From the NCBI RefSeq assembly GCF_010858045.1, contig NZ_JAAGVC010000049.1:1-36416 (forward strand): a stretch of DNA of 36,416 bases, written 5' to 3'. Shown here piece after piece: positions 33,261-36,416 of this stretch. The notes under the pieces are model-generated. The model was given only the letters and a program-made list of their open reading frames with translations, made no database searches and had not been told where the DNA came from. Position numbers and translations under genes: made by a program. Numbering within the stretch: position 1 is the first letter of the stretch; every line of letters begins with the position of its first letter. The DNA is from Nocardia cyriacigeorgica. Its GTDB lineage: Bacteria; Actinomycetota; Actinomycetes; Mycobacteriales; Mycobacteriaceae.

Positions 33261-33681
33261 CGTTGCCTGCCCATTGCGTCGTTCTCACCGTCGCCCGTGC
33301 ATTCTCCGACTGCTGCCGCTCCGACGCGGTCGACTGTTCACGTTGCGCACCGGCGTCTTCCGTGCGGAGGCAGGCGAGAAGGTCGTGGCCGAATCGCGGT
33401 GGGACGAGTCCGAGATCGGAGCTGGCGTTCCACAGACAACCGGCGTCGGAGACGATGCGATCAGCGAACTGGAGGGCCTGGATCAGCGCATGCTCCGAAT
33501 CGACTCCGCCGATCGTGTACACCGTCGTGTGTTCTGGGATGCCGTCGATTCGGATCGAGCACCCGTAGCCACTGCCGCCGTCGAATTGAGCGGGTAGTGC
33601 GAACTTGACCAGAACCCGCTCGCCATTTCTGGTCAGCTCGCGTTCGGCGATCGGCGGGCCGATGAACTCTCGCAGCTGCAC
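33247..33681 (-). CDS. DUF6968-like small protein
   Basis: A 144-residue protein starting at the GTG at 33681 (AGGA upstream). It begins with IGPPIAERELTRNGERV and then shows two strands and GVDSEHALIQALQFADRIV, which resembles DUF6968-type actinobacterial proteins. The last 40 residues are polar and Gln/Glu-rich. Such proteins are often found in accessory regions, sometimes in roles proposed as immunity, but nothing here shows a function. It lies 98 bases downstream of the HIT gene on the same strand. Confidence 0.5.
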   Translation of the reverse strand: MQLREFIGPPIAERELTRNGERVLVKFALPAQFDGGSGYGCSIRIDGIPEHTTVYTIGGVDSEHALIQALQFADRIVSDAGCLWNASSDLGLVPPRFGHDLLACLRTEDAGAQREQSTASERQQSENARATVRTTQWAGNDEQR

Positions 33682-33779
33682 GGCCCGATCCTATGATCAG
33701 TCGCTACCGCGAACACGAAATTCGGCGAGCTGAATCGAAATGACGGCGCTCTGCGGTGTGGCCGAGATGACTGTCACTG

Positions 33780-34496
33780 TCACCGCCGTTTCCTGCTCCC
33801 GCCCTCTGTGCCAGGTTCCAGGTATTTGGGCAGTGTCAGTGCGGCGTCGATGGTTGCGCGCATGTTGTCGAGGAAGGGGAAGAGTACGCCGTCCCATTCG
33901 TCGGGTTTGCTGATTTGTGCGGCGAGGAGGCGGCGGAAGTATTGGCTTTTGGCGCCGGTGGCGATAGCGATGGCACCGCCGTGGGTGTCGGAGTGGGTGA
34001 ACAGGTAGGGGTGCCCGTCCCCTCTGGCGACGGTATCGCGGGCGGCGTCGAGGTAGGTGCTGGTTTCGGTGGTGGTGAAGTCGCGTTGTAGTGCGGTGAG
34101 GTAGATGTCGGTGGTGCCGATCGGGGCGACTTGGGTGTGGGCGTGGTCGGCGCAGGCGCCGCCTTTTTCCCGGAAGTTCTTCGCGCCGTGCTCGAAAACA
34201 TGGGCTTCTGCCCCGAATTCGGCGGTGAGCCAGGTTTTGACACCGGTGAGGAGGGTGTCGAATTCGGTGTCGAGGTGGTCTGGGAGGTAGCCGAGCGACA
34301 GGATGTGCTCGCGCGGGATGATGAGGGTGTAGCCGGGGACGAGGGCGCCCGCGCCGGGGACGACGATGAAGTTCTCGCTTTCGTAAAGTAGATACGATTC
34401 GCCGATGTCGCGGCCGAGGAGGTCCCACAGCAGGTGGGAGTCGGGGCGGCGTTCGATTTCGGCGCAGGAGATGCAGATTGCACGGCGGTCATCCAT
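33780..34496 (-). CDS. HIT-superfamily protein (HxHxQ type)
   Basis: A 238-residue nucleotide hydrolase or transferase of the HIT superfamily. The active-site strand reads DHAHTQVAPIG with His118, His120 and Gln122. The HxHxQ form is that of the GalT/Ap4A-phosphorylase branch and not the classic HxHxH. An N-terminal CISC pair (Cys8, Cys11) may bind zinc. VPGYTLIIPREHI is the usual HIT strand. The ATG overlaps the AKR stop by eight bases, so the two genes are coupled. The substrate is a nucleotide or nucleotidyl-adduct by family; the specific one is unknown. Confidence 0.82.
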   Translation of the reverse strand: MDDRRAICISCAEIERRPDSHLLWDLLGRDIGESYLLYESENFIVVPGAGALVPGYTLIIPREHILSLGYLPDHLDTEFDTLLTGVKTWLTAEFGAEAHVFEHGAKNFREKGGACADHAHTQVAPIGTTDIYLTALQRDFTTTETSTYLDAARDTVARGDGHPYLFTHSDTHGGAIAIATGAKSQYFRRLLAAQISKPDEWDGVLFPFLDNMRATIDAALTLPKYLEPGTEGGSRKRR

Positions 34497-35403
34497 GGTG
34501 AGCGTCTTTCGGTTGTGGTTCGTCGGTGAAGACCTGCCCAGTGGCGTCTAGCCGCTGTTGAACGTCGGCCGTGATGCGGCGCGCGGTGTCGATGGTGTGG
34601 GCAGGCGGCGGGTCGCCGAGGCAGGTCATGTTGGTGGTGATCTGTTCGGCTCTGGTGACTCCGACCAGGACTGCGGCGTTGTCACTGCGTTGCAGGCACG
34701 ACCACAGAGCGATGCGGATCAGGTCAGCGGGGTCGGGGCCGGCGAGGCGTCGGAGTTGGTCGAGTCCGTCGGTGATGATCGTGACTGCCGTCGGTGTGAA
34801 CCAGCGTTTGCGGGATCGGTGGTCGCCGGGTCCGAATTGGCGGGGCCGGGTGGGGTGGTGGCTGCCGGTGAGCAGGCCTTGGGCGAGGGGTTTGGTGATC
34901 AGGACGCCGCAGTTGTGGTGGTCGGCGAGTTGGAAGATTCCGGCCCGGGATTGGGGCGTGAGCAGGTTGTCGCGGACGGCCAGCACGTCTGGGTCGATGT
35001 TGTTGAACAGTTGCACGAAGCGCTGGTATTTGTTGCCGGTGGTGGCGCCGGTGAGCCGGTCAAGGGCGTGCCGGTGTGGCCCGCGCATGCCGATCGCGCG
35101 GATGAGCCCTTGGTCGCGGAATCTGCGCATGGTGTCGATTGCTGCGTCGAGGTAGGTGTCGTTGCCGCCGAAGTCGGGGTGGTGGAAGAAGTAGATGTCG
35201 AGGTGGTCGGTGCCGAGGTTGTGCAGGGTTTGTTCGAGCTGGTGGCGCATGTGCAGGGGCTGATAGCCGTGTGCGGCCGTTCCGCGGAAGTATCCGACCT
35301 TGGAGGTGATCACGACGGCGTCGCGGGGCAAATTGAGGTCCCCGAATGGTGGACAGGGGGTCAAGCGGCTGTAGCAGCGCACATTGGTGTCGATGAGTTC
35401 TGC
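34489..35403 (-). pseudogene. Aldo/keto reductase, N-terminally truncated
   Basis: About 304 residues of an AKR barrel. Homology begins at LIDTNVRCYS, which supplies the Asp and Tyr of the active site; the catalytic Lys is in VVITSKVGYF and the His in YFFHHPDFG. VQLFNNIDPDVLAVRDNLLT and GVLITKPLAQGLLTG follow in normal order. The first barrel strand and helix (about 40-45 residues) are missing: beyond about 35403 the frame runs antisense to an integrase gene. The frame stays open to an ATG at 35709, so a chimeric 406-residue product is possible, but correct folding is doubtful. Coupled to the HIT gene downstream. Confidence 0.65.
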
Positions 35404-35406
35404 TTC

Positions 35407-36210
35407 ATCTTGGCATCGGTGTATTGGTCCACGGTGCCATGCCCACGGAAACTGACCAAAGCCGAGGAGAAGCGAGGGATCCGTTCCTATACCCCTCCGA
35501 CGGTCGCACAATTCTGCGAGGGCGCAGACCTCGCCGACGTTATCGCGATCATGGGCGCAACCGGCCAACGCCCCAGCCAGGTGCTCGGCCTCGCATGGCC
35601 GTTCTACGACCGGGAACGCCGGACAATCCGGACTGTCGGCAAGGTCGTGCGCATCCCTGGAAAGGGACTGGTCCGCGTCGTCAACGACGACGACCCGAAG
35701 AATCCCCAAGGCACGATTGCGCTCCCCGATTTCGCCGTTGAGGTCCTCGACCGACGGTGGGAGCTGCTACGGAAGAGGAAGCGGGACTGCCCACCCCCTG
35801 GCAACTACGACGTTGACCTGATCTTCCCGACATCGAAATGGACACTGCGCGACCCGGTGAACGTCAACCATCAATGGCAACGTGTCCGCGAGGCCCTCGG
35901 GCTACCGGACGATGTCGTCCCCTACTCGTTCCGCAAACTCGTCGCAATGATCTTGGATGACGAAGGGTTGTCGGCGAGGGTCACCGCCGACGTCCTGCAG
36001 CACGCCGATCCGGCCATGACTCAGCGAAAGTACATGGCCCGAGGGCGGGTGCATCACACCGCGGCTGCGGTCGTCCACAGTGCGGTGATGGCCGGGCTCG
36101 GCAAGCCGGCGCAGGATGACGCCGCAATCGGACGTGACGCGACTTTCTTGAGACTTAGTTGCGAGTTCGGCGGCCGTGGTACGAAAATGGCCCCTGACCG
36201 TGCAGAGTGA
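35407..36210 (+). pseudogene. Tyrosine recombinase, C-terminal catalytic half
   Basis: About 267 residues beginning ILASVYWSTVPCPRKLTKAE. Catalytic blocks: first Arg in GATGQRPSQVLGL; Lys/Asn region VVNDDDPKNPQGTIALPDF; box II VPYSFRKLVAMILDDEGLSA, where the usual HSFRH reads YSFRK; LQHADPAMTQ with His; and the nucleophile Tyr in QRKYMARG. The N-terminal DNA-binding half is absent, cut at the AKR junction, and two box II residues are altered, so it is probably inactive. It is a different integrase from the fragment at 32869-33180. It lies immediately beside tRNA-Asn, the expected attachment site. Confidence 0.75.
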
Positions 36211-36231
36211 ACTGCTGGTCAGAGGCCTTTT
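36189..36231. terminator. Bidirectional intrinsic terminator between integrase and tRNA-Asn
   Basis: GGCCCCTGACC (36189-36199) pairs with GGTCAGAGGCC (36217-36227) with one mismatch. It is followed on the plus strand by TTTT and on the minus strand by ATTTTC. The stem spans the integrase stop codon and could end both the integrase and the tRNA transcripts. Confidence 0.6.
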
Positions 36232-36235
36232 CCTG

Positions 36236-36308
36236 CTCCCCCATCTGGACTCGAACCAGAAACCTGCCGATTAACAGTCGGCTGCTCTGCCAATTGAGCT
36301 ATAGGGGA
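36236..36308 (-). tRNA. trnN: tRNA-Asn (anticodon GTT)
   Basis: A 73-nt cloverleaf read on the minus strand: acceptor TCCCCTA pairing with TGGGGGA, discriminator G, D-arm AGCTCAATTGGCAGAGC, anticodon arm CCGACTGTTAATCGG with GTT, and T-arm CTGGTTCGAGTCCAG. CCA is not encoded. tRNA-Asn genes are common integration sites for actinobacterial islands, and an integrase relic lies next to its 3' end. Confidence 0.95.
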
Positions 36309-36416
36309 CTATCCTGTTGGCTCGTTTCGTTCCGGGCGAGCCGAGGTGAAACTTTAGCGTATCGGTGGGCGGGGGCCCAAATCGTGTCGTCAGCGGGGGT
36401 TGAGGGGGCGCTGAGC

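Noticed and set aside
33697..34428. 243-codon minus-strand frame over the HIT gene
   Set aside because: Arg/His/Pro-rich out-of-frame reading; the HIT protein is in the adjacent frame with its active-site motif.
34558..35400. Long plus-strand frame leading into the integrase half, giving a 550-residue protein
   Set aside because: The first 280 codons are antisense to the AKR gene and read as Val/Gly/Glu-rich nonsense; only the part after about 35407 resembles an integrase.
1..36416. CRISPR array or tandem repeats
   Set aside because: No regularly spaced direct repeats were seen on reading through. Short direct repeats, such as the pair AGCTACT at 11410-11424, are isolated.

Overview
The window looks like chromosomal DNA of a high-GC actinomycete of the Mycobacteriales, with Nocardia the most likely genus and Rhodococcus or Mycolicibacterium possible. 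The signs are a complete mce operon (two YrbE permeases, six Mce proteins, an Mce-associated protein), many TetR regulators, GTG starts, ATGA/GTGA stop-start overlaps and a CYP153 alkane-hydroxylase operon. This assignment rests on gene content read by eye; no database search was possible.

Layout. (1) 1-2360, very GC-rich: a DHA2-type MFS exporter cut by the left edge and a divergent TetR gene, with nested inverted repeats between them. (2) 2846-5627, minus strand: a tightly coupled operon for a PaaI-like thioesterase, a cytochrome P450 and a BtrH-like acyltransferase, with a divergent TetR gene (5848-6504). (3) 6975-14823: an oxidative catabolic block. On the minus strand are an AurF-like diiron oxygenase, a Baeyer-Villiger-type monooxygenase, a SadH-like SDR, a KshB-like flavin/2Fe-2S reductase and a TetR regulator. 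Divergent from it on the plus strand are a DUF4873 protein and a second MFS exporter closely related to the one at the left edge. (4) 14933-16126: a decayed IS3-family element with recognisable terminal repeats. (5) 16592-26143, minus strand: yrbEA-yrbEB-mceABCDEF-mce-associated gene-alpha/beta hydrolase, a presumed lipid importer operon. (6) About 26690-27590: a second IS3-family relic. (7) 27703-31773: ferredoxin, CYP153 and ferredoxin reductase, divergent from an AraC regulator. (8) 32426-36308: an integration hot spot next to tRNA-Asn, with an AbrB-like gene, the N-terminal piece of one tyrosine recombinase, a 2.2-kb cassette (DUF6968-like, HIT and aldo/keto reductase genes) and the C-terminal half of a different recombinase.

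How it may work together (inference): the Mce system would import a hydrophobic substrate. The CYP153 system could hydroxylate it, SDR and BVMO could take alcohol to ketone to ester, and the hydrolase could open the ester. The strongest evidence that regions 3 and 5 are co-regulated is a 37-nt block, about 29/37 identical by eye and in the same orientation, upstream of both the AurF-like gene (12633-12669) and the mce operon (26319-26355).

The central region is visibly less GC-rich than the left end, and it is bounded by IS relics and broken integrases, which suggests acquisition or repeated rearrangement.
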